DNA from: Bacteroidia bacterium
Lineage (GTDB): Bacteria > Bacteroidota > Bacteroidia > B-17B0 > Aurantibacillaceae
Reading direction: 5' to 3'
Length of the DNA: 6,394 bases
Assembly: GCA_014379485.1 (NCBI GenBank)
Contig: JACMLS010000304.1
Location: forward strand, 1 to 6,394
Below the pieces are notes generated by a model, which was given only the letters and a program-made list of their open reading frames with translations, did no database searches and had not been told where the DNA came from. Of this stretch, positions 1-5,692 are shown one piece after another (positions within the stretch are counted from its first letter, which is position 1; the number at the start of each line of letters is the position of its first letter). The position numbers and the translations under genes are program-made.

Positions 1-1
1 A

Positions 2-442
2 GTTATTCTTGCGGAGAACGACAAAGCAGCAAAATCTGTTATTGAAGCCTTTTACAAACTGCAGGCTAACATGCTTGTGCAGGAATTTATTAAAGAAGCA
101 GGCGGTGCAGACATACGTGCTTTTATTGTTGACGGGCAAATTGTGGGTGTAATGAAACGCCAGGCAAAAGACGGCGAATTCAGATCTAATTTGCACAGGG
201 GTGGCAGTGCAACTGTAATTCAACTTTCGCCGGAAGAAAGATCGACGGCTTTAAAGGCGGTAAAAAAATTAGGGCTCGGAATTGCGGGTGTTGATATGCT
301 GCAATCTTCAAGAGGGCCATTGATAATGGAAGTAAATTCGTCTCCCGGCTTAGAAGGAATTGAGGGCGCAACAGGCGTAGATATTGCCGGAAAGATCATA
401 GAATACGTTGAGCGGAATGAGTTTAATGCCAATGAAGGTTGA
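2..442 (+). CDS. rimK: RimK, ribosomal protein S6--L-glutamate ligase (C-terminal part, 5' end outside window)
   Basis: This is the last 146 residues of an ATP-grasp ligase. The frame is open from base 2, and the ATG at 71 is an internal methionine, not the start. Visible hallmarks are QEFIKEAGGADIRAFIVDG, the basic loop VMKRQAKDGEFRSNLHRGG, and the metal- and nucleotide-binding end AGVDM...MEVNSSPGLEGIEGATG, whose Asp, Glu and Asn are the expected Mg2+ ligands. The SPGLEGIE...TGVDIAGKIIEY ending closely matches known RimK C-termini. RimK adds glutamate residues to the C-terminus of ribosomal protein S6 in the cytoplasm and belongs to a family of carboxylate-amine ligases. Typical members have about 300 residues, so roughly the N-terminal half is missing only because the window starts here. 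The next gene follows after 46 bases on the same strand. A related ATP-grasp ligase such as a LysX-type enzyme is possible but less likely. Confidence 0.93.
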   Translation, partial: VILAENDKAAKSVIEAFYKLQANMLVQEFIKEAGGADIRAFIVDGQIVGVMKRQAKDGEFRSNLHRGGSATVIQLSPEERSTALKAVKKLGLGIAGVDMLQSSRGPLIMEVNSSPGLEGIEGATGVDIAGKIIEYVERNEFNANEG

Positions 443-488
443 TGTTTTTTTCAATTCGTTTCTGCAAAATTTTCTTACTAAAAATAAA

Positions 489-1346
489 ATGCGTTATTGG
501 AGTTTACTCTTTGTTTATCTTTTCATTTCTATTGTTGTTTCGCAAAATTATCTGAACGAGGCTACCTCACGCGAAGTTGTAAAAAAGAATAATATTAAAC
601 GCATTGTTGAGGTTGAGGAGTCAGGAAAAAAATCTGTTTATGACTTTGACAGGAACGGAAATGAAATCTCAGTCAGGTTATTTACATCTGGAAAAAGCGA
701 TACAACTTTCTTTTTTAATAAAAAAATAACGCAACTTTTATGGAAGCGCTACATGCTTCAACCGCACAAAAGAAAAGACACAGTCTTTCTTGAAACGATT
801 GAATATTATCCGGACATGAAAGTAAAAAAGGAAGGTTCTTCCGGTAAACTGATCTACTCTTCTTATATAGATTTTACCATGTTCTTATATGACAGTCTTG
901 GCAGATTAGAGTTCAGAATAAATAATCGCGACAGCAGCCAGCTTGTAGGGCAGTTTGTTTATGATGCAAAAGGAAGGATAGCTACTACCTTATGGAAAAA
1001 AGAAAAAGGCTATAAAAACCATGAATATCATTTTGACGGAAAGGGGAATTATACTGGAAGTTCAGAAATGAAAATTGCTGAAATAGAAGAAGAAAAGTAT
1101 GAATATTTTAAAGACAGGCATGTGGTAACAAAAACTGATAAAGCAACGGGTAAATTGCTTGGTAAAACAGTATATAAGTACGGGGTTTATGGCAAAAATT
1201 TAAAATTTGTATCGGTTGGCGCTGATTACGCTGACGGCGGATGGATGAAAACAAAATATTTTTTTGACAAAAAAGGTTTATTAGAGCTAATGCAAGGGCT
1301 TACTTATGAACGAAAGTTTACGTATGATTACTGGGAGGCACCGTGA
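489..1346 (+). CDS. Secreted protein with degenerate YD (RHS-like) motifs, function unknown
   Basis: The 285-residue product begins with a convincing signal peptide: MRY, a hydrophobic core WSLLFVYLFISIVV, then SQN around residues 18-20. I chose the ATG at 489 for that reason. In-frame starts at 408 (TTG), 417, 426 and 432 overlap the end of rimK and would bury the signal peptide behind a 19-27 residue leader. The mature part carries spaced YD-type motifs: YDFDRNGNE (51-59), LYDSLGRLEFR (133-143), VYDAKGRIATT (158-168), HFDGKGNYTG (181-190) and FFDKKGLLELM (259-269). Such repeats form beta-strand wraps in RHS/YD proteins, but here they are few, uneven and without the toxin or shell core. It is probably periplasmic or surface-exposed. 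It may be co-transcribed with rimK across a 46-base gap, though no functional link is evident. The exact function is not recognisable. Confidence 0.82.
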   Translation: MRYWSLLFVYLFISIVVSQNYLNEATSREVVKKNNIKRIVEVEESGKKSVYDFDRNGNEISVRLFTSGKSDTTFFFNKKITQLLWKRYMLQPHKRKDTVFLETIEYYPDMKVKKEGSSGKLIYSSYIDFTMFLYDSLGRLEFRINNRDSSQLVGQFVYDAKGRIATTLWKKEKGYKNHEYHFDGKGNYTGSSEMKIAEIEEEKYEYFKDRHVVTKTDKATGKLLGKTVYKYGVYGKNLKFVSVGADYADGGWMKTKYFFDKKGLLELMQGLTYERKFTYDYWEAP

Positions 1347-1688
1347 AATTGATAAAGCGGAAAAACCTCTTTTACTCCTGGCTCAGACTCAAATTTCCCT
1401 CCTAAAAAAGCTTGAATTATGTAAATCTCCGGGTTTTAAGGACTCGATAAGGAGGTGGAAAACCTGATTTGTGTATAATTTTCCCCATAAAATCCGGTTT
1501 TTGCATAAATCTTTAAAATTCTAATTACCTTTTAAACAGGTCTTTACGCATTAATAAATCTTTTTTCAGGATTACTTGTAAAAATGCTTTGTTCATGTGA
1601 AAATTATTTTTTCTTTTGCAGCAAATTAGAGGGGGTATGAAACCTCAAAAAGAAATTAACGTTAGAACAGAAAGTAACAGAATTTATC
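1347..1688. other. Gene-free intergenic stretch
   Basis: No coding frame here looks real. The stretch is AT-rich and includes the segment 1430-1502, where GGTTTT, GGAAAACC, TTTTCC and GGTTTT blocks can pair in alternative ways. It also contains AAGGAGGTGG (1450-1458), a near-perfect anti-SD complement with no gene behind it, and T-rich tracts (1560-1566 and 1607-1617). I see no intrinsic terminator for the gene ending at 1346, and no clear TAnnTTTG promoter for the gene at 1689, although its promoter must lie here if it is transcribed alone. Confidence 0.6.
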
Positions 1689-1910
1689 ATGTATTGGACA
1701 TTAGAATTAGCATCATATCTCGAAGACGCACCTTGGCCGGCAACCAAAGATGAGTTGATCGATTTCGCCATACGCTCAGGAGCACCCATGGAAGTAATTG
1801 AAAATTTACAGGAAATTGAGGACGAAGGTGAAACTTACGAAACCATTGAAGAGATCTGGCCGGATTACCCGACCAAAGACGATTTCTTTTTCAACGAAGA
1901 CGAGTACTAA
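1689..1910 (+). CDS. DUF2795-like small acidic protein
   Basis: This 73-residue, strongly acidic cytoplasmic protein has no signal peptide or membrane segment. It resembles the short DUF2795 proteins widespread in Bacteroidota: an aromatic start MYWTLELASYLEDAPWPATKDEL, then IDFAIRSGAP and VIENLQEIEDE, and a C-terminus rich in Asp, Glu, Tyr and Phe (EEIWPDYPTKDDFFFNEDEY). The central PATKDELIDFAIRSGAPMEV part fits the helical DUF2795 core, in which a Pro-x-x-Lys-x-x-Leu turn precedes a helix. The function of the family is unknown. The frame upstream is closed by a stop at 1638-1640, and 1689 is the first ATG after it. There is no Shine-Dalgarno site immediately upstream. A clear terminator lies 79 bases downstream, so the gene is probably a single-gene transcript. 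Domain assignment is from memory of the family. Confidence 0.88.
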   Translation: MYWTLELASYLEDAPWPATKDELIDFAIRSGAPMEVIENLQEIEDEGETYETIEEIWPDYPTKDDFFFNEDEY

Positions 1911-1920
1911 GGTTTTCTCT

Positions 1921-1939
1921 TCCCAATAATTTATCGGGA
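1921..1939. repeat. Short imperfect palindrome TCCCAATAA-T-TTATCGGGA
   Basis: Two 9-base arms (1921-1929 and 1931-1939) flank a single central base and are complementary except for one A/C mismatch. It begins 11 bases after the stop codon of the DUF2795-like gene. Palindromes of the TCCCGATAA...TTATCGGGA type are, as I recall, scattered in intergenic spaces of Bacteroidota genomes, and this looks like a copy with one decayed position. No T-run follows, so it is not a terminator by itself. Confidence 0.45.
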
Positions 1940-1988
1940 CGGAGTCACTAAGAATATTTAGGGATTGAATTTGTGTAAAATAATTTTG

Positions 1989-2014
1989 GGGAACTGTTGT
2001 GGTTCCCTTTTTTT
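1989..2014 (+). terminator. Intrinsic terminator after the DUF2795-like gene
   Basis: The stem GGGAAC (1989-1994) pairs with GTTCCC (2002-2007) around the loop TGTTGTG, and seven T residues follow directly (2008-2014). This is a textbook rho-independent terminator on the plus strand. It separates the small acidic gene from the large coiled-coil gene. Confidence 0.85.
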
Positions 2015-2132
2015 ATTTTCAGTAAAACCTTTCTCTATCGTAAACATTGCAAAAAATCTATCCGAAAGCCGGTTTAGCAAAAATACGGATGCAAATTCGC
2101 TTGTTGGGCAAAGCTTAAATCAATACTACAAT

Positions 2133-2140
2133 TAAATTTG
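2133..2140 (+). promoter_or_regulatory. Putative Bacteroidota -7 promoter element TAAATTTG
   Basis: TAAATTTG matches the TAnnTTTG -7 consensus of Bacteroidota primary sigma factors and sits 29 bases before the ATG at 2170. That would give a short leader of roughly 20-25 bases. A good TTTG -33 element is not present at the usual spacing; the nearest TTG (2104-2106) is too far upstream at 26 bases. The location between a terminator and a gene start supports the call, but the missing -33 weakens it. Confidence 0.4.
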
Positions 2141-2169
2141 AGGGTATAAGTTATTTAGCAAAAACCAAC

Positions 2170-3531
2170 ATGACATTAAAAGAAAAAAATCAAATTTTAG
2201 ATCTTGTAAAGATGTGCAGTTCTTTAAACATTAAAGAAATTTTTATAAAACAATTCGGTCAGAATGCCGGTGAGTTTGATTCAAAAATTATCTATGGTGC
2301 ATATACTGCGCAAGATTTAGTTAATGTAACTGAAAAAATGCTTGGCAATTTCAACCGCGAATTAAACTCAGCAGCATGGTCAAGCTTACCCACTGGGATT
2401 TTGTCGGGCGAAACACATATAACCTTATTAGATGACTTCCCTTGGCTCTACAAGCGGCTTGAAGAAACAAACATAGACGAATATTATTGCAAAGAGCTCG
2501 ATTGGTTGGTTTATTACCAAAGAACTTTTAATTTCTGGCATGTTTCTGAAAGAGAAATAAACCTGGAAAAAACATTAGAAGCAGAAAACAATTTAAAAAC
2601 AAAAATTGCGCTCTATGATAAAGCAATTGGCGATCTGAACTCATTAAAACAAGAATCAGAAAAATTTAAAATTTTTACAGATGAATTGATCGCCGAAAAA
2701 ACTAAAGGCCTCAATAAAATAAACGAAACTATTGACAAGGTAAGTATTGCTTCTTCTGAAATCTCTAATGTCTTATCAGAAGGCAGAAACAAAAAGGATC
2801 GTTTAGAGGAAATAATAAAACATAGCGAAGAAAGATCAGAAGGAGCGAAACAGAGAACCGAAGAAGAAAGAAAAAAGTTTGAAGAATTTAAAAAAACTCT
2901 TGAACAACTTCAAAAGGCATTAAATGAAAAAATTGATGCGCTAACAGGAACCCAAAAAAATTGGGACGAGAAATTTCTATTTATATCAGAAAAAGAGAGT
3001 TTCATTAAATCAAAAGAAATAGAAATTAATAACTTAACGGGGTTTGCAGCAGGCGTCTCTTTATTTCACACATTTCAGCAACGTAAAAACGAGCTTGACA
3101 AGCAAGTTGCAAGTTGGTTTATAGGTCTGATTGCTTCTGCTGCTATTACTGTATTGGGAGTAATTCTTATTTTTTATATTACTCCAACTGAGGGTGACTG
3201 GAGCAAATTTGCTTTAAACTCACTCAAGTCATTGCCTTTTTTTGTGCTACTTTACTTTTCAATAAGACAATACTCGAAAGAAAGAGCGATACAGGAAGAA
3301 TACGCATTCAAATCTGCTGTGGCATTAACACTTAATGCTTTTGCTGATAAGATTTCTGTTGAGGGTACAAGCGGAAAAGACAAAATAATTCTGTCAACCG
3401 TTGATAGGATTTATGAAGTACCTAACGTTATGAAAGAAAAGAGCGGAAACATCTTTAGCTTCAGGACTAAACCATTAAATGATGTTATGAAAAATTTAAC
3501 TGAGGTTATAAAGGAGGTAAATAAGAAATAG
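2170..3531 (+). CDS. Coiled-coil protein with two C-terminal membrane helices, function unknown
   Basis: I do not recognise a named family for this 453-residue protein. Its layout is clear. Residues 1-125 form a globular, aromatic-rich N-terminal region (DDFPWLYKRLEE, ELDWLVYYQRTFNFWHVSE). Residues about 127-287 are a long, highly charged coiled coil rich in Glu and Lys (for example RTEEERKKFEEFKKTLEQLQK). A juxtamembrane segment, FAAGVSLFHTFQQRKNELDKQ (292-312), follows. Then come two hydrophobic helices, about 315-337 (WFIGLIASAAITVLGVILIF) and about 354-366 (SLPFFVLLYFSIR). A conserved-looking helix, YSKERAIQEEYAFKSAVALTLNAF, spans 368-391, before a cytoplasmic tail. There is no signal peptide, so the N-terminal part and tail probably both face the cytoplasm with a hairpin in the inner membrane. 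It is flanked upstream by a terminator and converges on the minus-strand cluster, so it is likely a standalone gene. It may be a membrane-anchored sensor or effector; that is inference. Confidence 0.85.
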   Translation: MTLKEKNQILDLVKMCSSLNIKEIFIKQFGQNAGEFDSKIIYGAYTAQDLVNVTEKMLGNFNRELNSAAWSSLPTGILSGETHITLLDDFPWLYKRLEETNIDEYYCKELDWLVYYQRTFNFWHVSEREINLEKTLEAENNLKTKIALYDKAIGDLNSLKQESEKFKIFTDELIAEKTKGLNKINETIDKVSIASSEISNVLSEGRNKKDRLEEIIKHSEERSEGAKQRTEEERKKFEEFKKTLEQLQKALNEKIDALTGTQKNWDEKFLFISEKESFIKSKEIEINNLTGFAAGVSLFHTFQQRKNELDKQVASWFIGLIASAAITVLGVILIFYITPTEGDWSKFALNSLKSLPFFVLLYFSIRQYSKERAIQEEYAFKSAVALTLNAFADKISVEGTSGKDKIILSTVDRIYEVPNVMKEKSGNIFSFRTKPLNDVMKNLTEVIKEVNKK

Positions 3532-3563
3532 TCTTAAAGTTTGTTCTACTTAAAAGTAAATTT

Positions 3564-3764
3564 TTATTTAACTCTCAAAACAGCCCAAACTATCAGAATA
3601 ATTAGTGCAATTACTAAAAGCATTGCTGCAAAAATTAAAGCAATTGCAGAACCCGGCCAATGCATTATTTTGAATAGTGTACCGATGATCCAAAAAGCAA
3701 TTCCAACACCACTGGTTACAATGGAGGAAATCAATAAACCTTTAAATTTTTTCTTTTGTTCCAT
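3564..3764 (-). CDS. Small two-helix membrane protein with GldL-like FKIMHWPG motif (copy 2)
   Basis: The 66-residue product is almost entirely membrane-embedded. A basic N-terminus, MEQKKKFKG, precedes helix 1 (about 9-30, LLISSIVTSGVGIAFWIIG). A short turn with FKIMHWPGS (31-39) follows, then helix 2 (about 39-62) and a positive tail, RVK. The G-x-L-F-K-I-M-H-W-P-G turn is the signature seen at the N-terminus of GldL, the gliding-motility and type IX secretion motor protein, and in many small Bacteroidota membrane proteins. It is far too short to be GldL, which also carries a long cytoplasmic region. The ATG at 3764 lies 9 bases after the stop of the upstream paralogue, which argues for co-transcription. 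It converges on the coiled-coil gene with a 32-base gap. The function is unknown. Confidence 0.8.
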   Translation of the reverse strand: MEQKKKFKGLLISSIVTSGVGIAFWIIGTLFKIMHWPGSAIALIFAAMLLVIALIILIVWAVLRVK

Positions 3765-3773
3765 TTGAGAAAT

Positions 3774-3938
3774 TTATTTTTGCTTTTTAAAAAATGCAAC
3801 TGCCCAATCAATAACAGACAAAAGAACTCCGCTTGATAAAAACCAAATGGCACCCGGCCAATGCATTATTTTGCAAAGCACACCAACAATTACCAGGCAT
3901 GCTGCAATACTAAACCATATATTTTTAAATGACGGCAT
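3774..3938 (-). CDS. Small two-helix membrane protein with CKIMHWPGA motif (copy 1)
   Basis: This 54-residue gene reads MPSFKNIWFSIAACLVIVGV, then LCKIMHWPGA (21-30), a second hydrophobic stretch (about 31-49) and a basic tail, FFKKQK. It has the same plan as the gene 9 bases downstream: a helix, a KIMHWPG turn and a second helix. The two share a 22-base identical DNA stretch over that turn (3651-3672 and 3852-3873). A UGA lies in frame upstream with no start codon between, so the ATG at 3938 is the only start. The upstream context is A-rich (AAAAAAAT), as expected in Bacteroidota. It follows tsaC by 56 bases. It is real in my view because the shared motif sits in frame within a complete ORF. 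Its function is unknown. Confidence 0.78.
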   Translation of the reverse strand: MPSFKNIWFSIAACLVIVGVLCKIMHWPGAIWFLSSGVLLSVIDWAVAFFKKQK

Positions 3939-3978
3939 ATTTTTTTGCTCTCTGAGCGTCCCGCGAAGAGAATTTCAT

Positions 3979-3993
3979 TTGGCCTCCGGCCAA
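3979..3993. repeat. Perfect GC-rich hairpin between tsaC and the small membrane genes
   Basis: TTGGCC (3979-3984) pairs with GGCCAA (3988-3993) around a three-base loop, TCC on the plus strand and GGA on the minus strand. It starts one base downstream of the tsaC stop codon in the minus-strand transcript. No T-run follows, so it is unlikely to terminate transcription alone. It could stabilise the upstream mRNA end or be a small dispersed repeat. Confidence 0.5.
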
Positions 3994-3994
3994 G

Positions 3995-4945
3995 CTAAAA
4001 AACTGAAGCGCGTTGCAACCTGTCGTTAATCGCCCTTCCTAAAAACTCCGACGGAAAAACTTCTGCGTAAATAAAATCTACAGAATCATTTTCGTCAAGT
4101 TCTCTCATTGCTTTAAATAAATTTTGCGCCGCTTCTTCTAAATTTCCTTTTGGAGATAAAGTTTTTGTAAGCTGGCCGGGATATTCTTTGCAAAAAGAAA
4201 TTACGCCCATTCGTTTGTATTGGAATTTTTCAATTGCTTCATCAATGTTGCCGGTACACAAAGGTTTTTTTGTTGCATAATGACTTTTCAATTGTCCCGG
4301 TGCATTGGGGTTAGAAGAATTGTTTATTCTCAATTCAACTTTACCGCAAACATTTTCAATTTCTTCAATCGCCAATCCACCCAAACGAAAAACAATTGCT
4401 TTTCCTTTTTCAAACCCCACAATGGTAGATTCAATTCCCACTTTACATTCTCCGCCATCTAAAATATATTCTATTTTTTCGCCCAGTTGTTGATGCACGT
4501 GCAATGCGCTGGTGGGAGAAACGTAGCCGAATAAATTAGCGCTTGGTGCTGCCAATGGAAATTCTAATTGAGAAAGTAATTCCAACGTAAGTGTATGATC
4601 AGGAATTCTAACCGCAACATCACGCAAGCCGCTTGTAACAAGATCAGGAACAATTTCTTTTTTTGGAAGTAAAAGCGTTAAAGGTCCTGGCCAGAATTTT
4701 TCTACCAGTTTCAAAGCGCTTTCCGGAATTTCTTTTACAAACAATTTAATTTTTTCGATTGAGTTTGTATGAAGAATAAGCGGATCAAACAGCGGGCGGT
4801 TCTTTGCTTCGAAAATTTTTATGACTGCTTTTTCATCAAACGCGTTTGCTGCAAGACCATAAACTGTTTCTGTGGGGATTGCAACCAAACCACTTTCGGT
4901 AAGAATTTTTTTTGCAGTAAGAATATCTTTTCCAATTTCAGCCAT
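3995..4945 (-). CDS. tsaC: TsaC/Sua5-type threonylcarbamoyl-AMP synthase
   Basis: The enzyme makes threonylcarbamoyl-AMP from threonine, bicarbonate and ATP. This is the first step of t6A formation at tRNA position 37, the activated group then being passed on by the TsaD complex in the cytoplasm. The 316-residue protein has the long Sua5 plan. An N-terminal YrdC domain (about 5-205) carries PTETVYGLAANAF (24-36), the K-x-R motif AKNRPLFDPL (47-56), WPGPLT (85-90), VAVRIPDH (110-117), APSAN (133-137), SPTSA (143-147), DGG (163-165) and GIESTIV (170-176). A linker, NAPGQLKSHYATKKPL (214-229), leads to a C-terminal Sua5 domain ending GRAINDRLQRASVF. All expected catalytic motifs appear intact. 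The ATG at 4945 puts the first helix about 20 residues before the PTETVYGL motif, as usual. No good promoter is obvious upstream, where a large inverted repeat begins about 60 bases before the start. Confidence 0.95.
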   Translation of the reverse strand: MAEIGKDILTAKKILTESGLVAIPTETVYGLAANAFDEKAVIKIFEAKNRPLFDPLILHTNSIEKIKLFVKEIPESALKLVEKFWPGPLTLLLPKKEIVPDLVTSGLRDVAVRIPDHTLTLELLSQLEFPLAAPSANLFGYVSPTSALHVHQQLGEKIEYILDGGECKVGIESTIVGFEKGKAIVFRLGGLAIEEIENVCGKVELRINNSSNPNAPGQLKSHYATKKPLCTGNIDEAIEKFQYKRMGVISFCKEYPGQLTKTLSPKGNLEEAAQNLFKAMRELDENDSVDFIYAEVFPSEFLGRAINDRLQRASVF

Positions 4946-4994
4946 CGGACAAATATCGGAATAAATCTTATGTCACACTACCGTGCAAACTATC

Positions 4995-5007
4995 GCGGTC
5001 TTACCGC
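4995..5007. repeat. Small hairpin GCGGT-CTT-ACCGC overlapping the long inverted repeat
   Basis: GCGGT (4995-4999) and ACCGC (5003-5007) form a perfect five-base stem with loop CTT. Its right side overlaps the first three bases of the 26-base arm starting at 5005, so the two structures would compete or stack. It suggests the structured element is larger than the main hairpin alone and extends toward the tsaC start. Confidence 0.4.
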
Positions 5008-5063
5008 CATCAATCCCCCTGTCTCGTCACAGTAACCGTGACGAGACAGGGGGATTGATGGCG
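5005..5063. repeat. Perfect 26-bp inverted repeat with 7-base loop
   Basis: The left arm (5005-5030) and right arm (5038-5063) are exact reverse complements over 26 bases, with loop AGTAACC (5031-5037). The arms contain CAATCCCCCTGTCTCGTCAC and its complement, which are GC-richer than the surroundings. The element lies in the 267-base spacer between the secreted lipocalin-like gene and tsaC, both on the minus strand. No T-run follows the hairpin on either strand, so a simple intrinsic terminator is unlikely. A dispersed palindromic element (REP- or MITE-like), a processed RNA hairpin, or an assembly fold-back are the alternatives. Confidence 0.85.
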
Positions 5064-5138
5064 AGAATTCAGATTCGGGAAAGCAACTGAATCAGAAACT
5101 TTATTGTCTTTTTTTTCTGTGTTTCAGAAAGCAATTTG

Positions 5139-5156
5139 AAAAAATCGCGTAGCGAT
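5139..5156 (-). terminator. Possible weak terminator ATCGC-TAC-GCGAT plus T-run after the lipocalin-like gene
   Basis: On the minus strand the five-base stem ATCGC/GCGAT (5156-5152 with 5148-5144), with loop TAC, runs directly into a tract of T residues (5143-5139). It is 57 bases beyond the stop codon of the secreted protein gene. The stem is short, so termination efficiency is doubtful. The same hairpin is also the first of two related repeat units. Confidence 0.35.
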
Positions 5157-5215
5157 GACCTATCGGTTCTTAATAAAATACTGAATTGAATTTCTGGCCG
5201 CGTAGCGGATAACTA
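5144..5215. repeat. Two related GCGTAGC hairpin units
   Basis: Unit 1 is ATCGC-GTA-GCGAT (5144-5156) followed by GACCTATCGGT. Unit 2 is CCGC-GTA-GCGG (5198-5208) followed by ATAACTAT. They share the core CGCGTAGCG and similar downstream bases, but the outer stem pairs differ on both sides together (A-T/T-A versus C-G), so pairing is preserved. Unit 2 reaches the stop codon of the lipocalin-like gene at 5213-5215. Similar GCGTAGCGATGACCTATCGG sequences are, as I recall, repeated in intergenic regions of Bacteroidota genomes; a genome search would settle this. Confidence 0.5.
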
Positions 5216-5641
5216 TTTATTCCGCAACTCCATCTGTTCTGCGGCTTTGAATAAATTGCCAAAGTAACGAACCACTTTAAAGAGTTCAATTTTGCCGTCG
5301 GTAGCAATAATTGCGCGCACTTGCCCGTATGGATCGTTGGTGTTTGCAATGTGCAGATACACATCGTTCTTTTTCACTTTCCATTTTCCGCTAAAGGATT
5401 CAGGCGTTGAAAGGCCGGGTTGATACGAAGAAAATTTGTAAGTGGAGTCTTGACGGATAATTAAACTATCAATTGCTCCTTTAGGACTTTTAAAAAACCA
5501 TTTGCCAACAGGCGATGGCATTGCAATAGTTGGTTTGGCTGCACCTGGTTTAACAGGTTTAACTTTTGTTTTTACTTGTGCAGTGCCTTCTGAAAAAAAG
5601 CATACAAGCAGAACGAAAAGAGAAATTGAAAGTGCTTTCAT
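5213..5641 (-). CDS. Secreted lipocalin-like small protein
   Basis: The 142-residue product has a signal peptide, MKALSISLFVLLVCFFSEGT, with likely cleavage after TAQ (residues 20-22). The Cys at 14 lies inside the hydrophobic core and lacks a lipobox, so this is probably not a lipoprotein. A Lys/Pro-rich linker (KTKVKPVKPGAAKPT, 24-38) follows. The compact beta-rich domain has VGKWFFKSPKGAIDSLIIRQD (45-65), TYKFSS, then SGKWKVKKNDVYLHI (84-98) and IELFKVVRYF. The paired GKW motifs with alternating beta strands resemble the lipocalin-like domains of many Bacteroidota secreted proteins, whose ligand is usually unknown. It is divergent from the YdeI-like gene and lies upstream of tsaC on the same strand, separated by a repeat-rich spacer. 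Family assignment is by pattern, not by search. Confidence 0.8.
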   Translation of the reverse strand: MKALSISLFVLLVCFFSEGTAQVKTKVKPVKPGAAKPTIAMPSPVGKWFFKSPKGAIDSLIIRQDSTYKFSSYQPGLSTPESFSGKWKVKKNDVYLHIANTNDPYGQVRAIIATDGKIELFKVVRYFGNLFKAAEQMELRNK

Positions 5642-5692
5642 GATTTAGATTTTATACTAAAATAAAAAAAAATCCTTTAACTTAGGTATAAG

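Noticed and set aside
1637..1753. A 38-codon frame opening with ATG after GAGGGGGT, overlapping the DUF2795-like gene start
   Set aside because: Its product is unlike any protein I recognise, it runs out of frame through a well-conserved gene, and Shine-Dalgarno-like sites are not reliable start markers in Bacteroidota.
1467..1991. Similar ATTTGTGTA...TAATTTT strings on both sides of the DUF2795-like gene (about 1467-1482 and 1970-1987)
   Set aside because: The match is short, AT-rich and broken by an insertion, so it could easily be chance; not strong enough to call flanking direct repeats of a mobile element.
3511..3518. Strong Shine-Dalgarno-like AAGGAGGT near the end of the coiled-coil gene
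   Set aside because: No plausible plus-strand start codon with a real gene follows; the bases simply encode the Lys/Glu/Val-rich C-terminus.
3541..4029. Plus-strand open frames opposite the two micro-membrane genes
   Set aside because: They are antisense shadows. The minus-strand frames carry the shared KIMHWPG motif and typical two-helix membrane plan, while the plus-strand products have no family features.
4220..5035. Plus-strand open frames opposite tsaC
   Set aside because: All lie antisense to an intact enzyme with every expected motif; their Phe/Asn/Cys-rich products are typical of reverse-complement reading.
5115..5130. TTTCTG-TGTTT-CAGAAA hairpin in the spacer
   Set aside because: The stem is AT-rich and no T-run follows in the direction of either neighbouring gene, so a terminator call is not supported.
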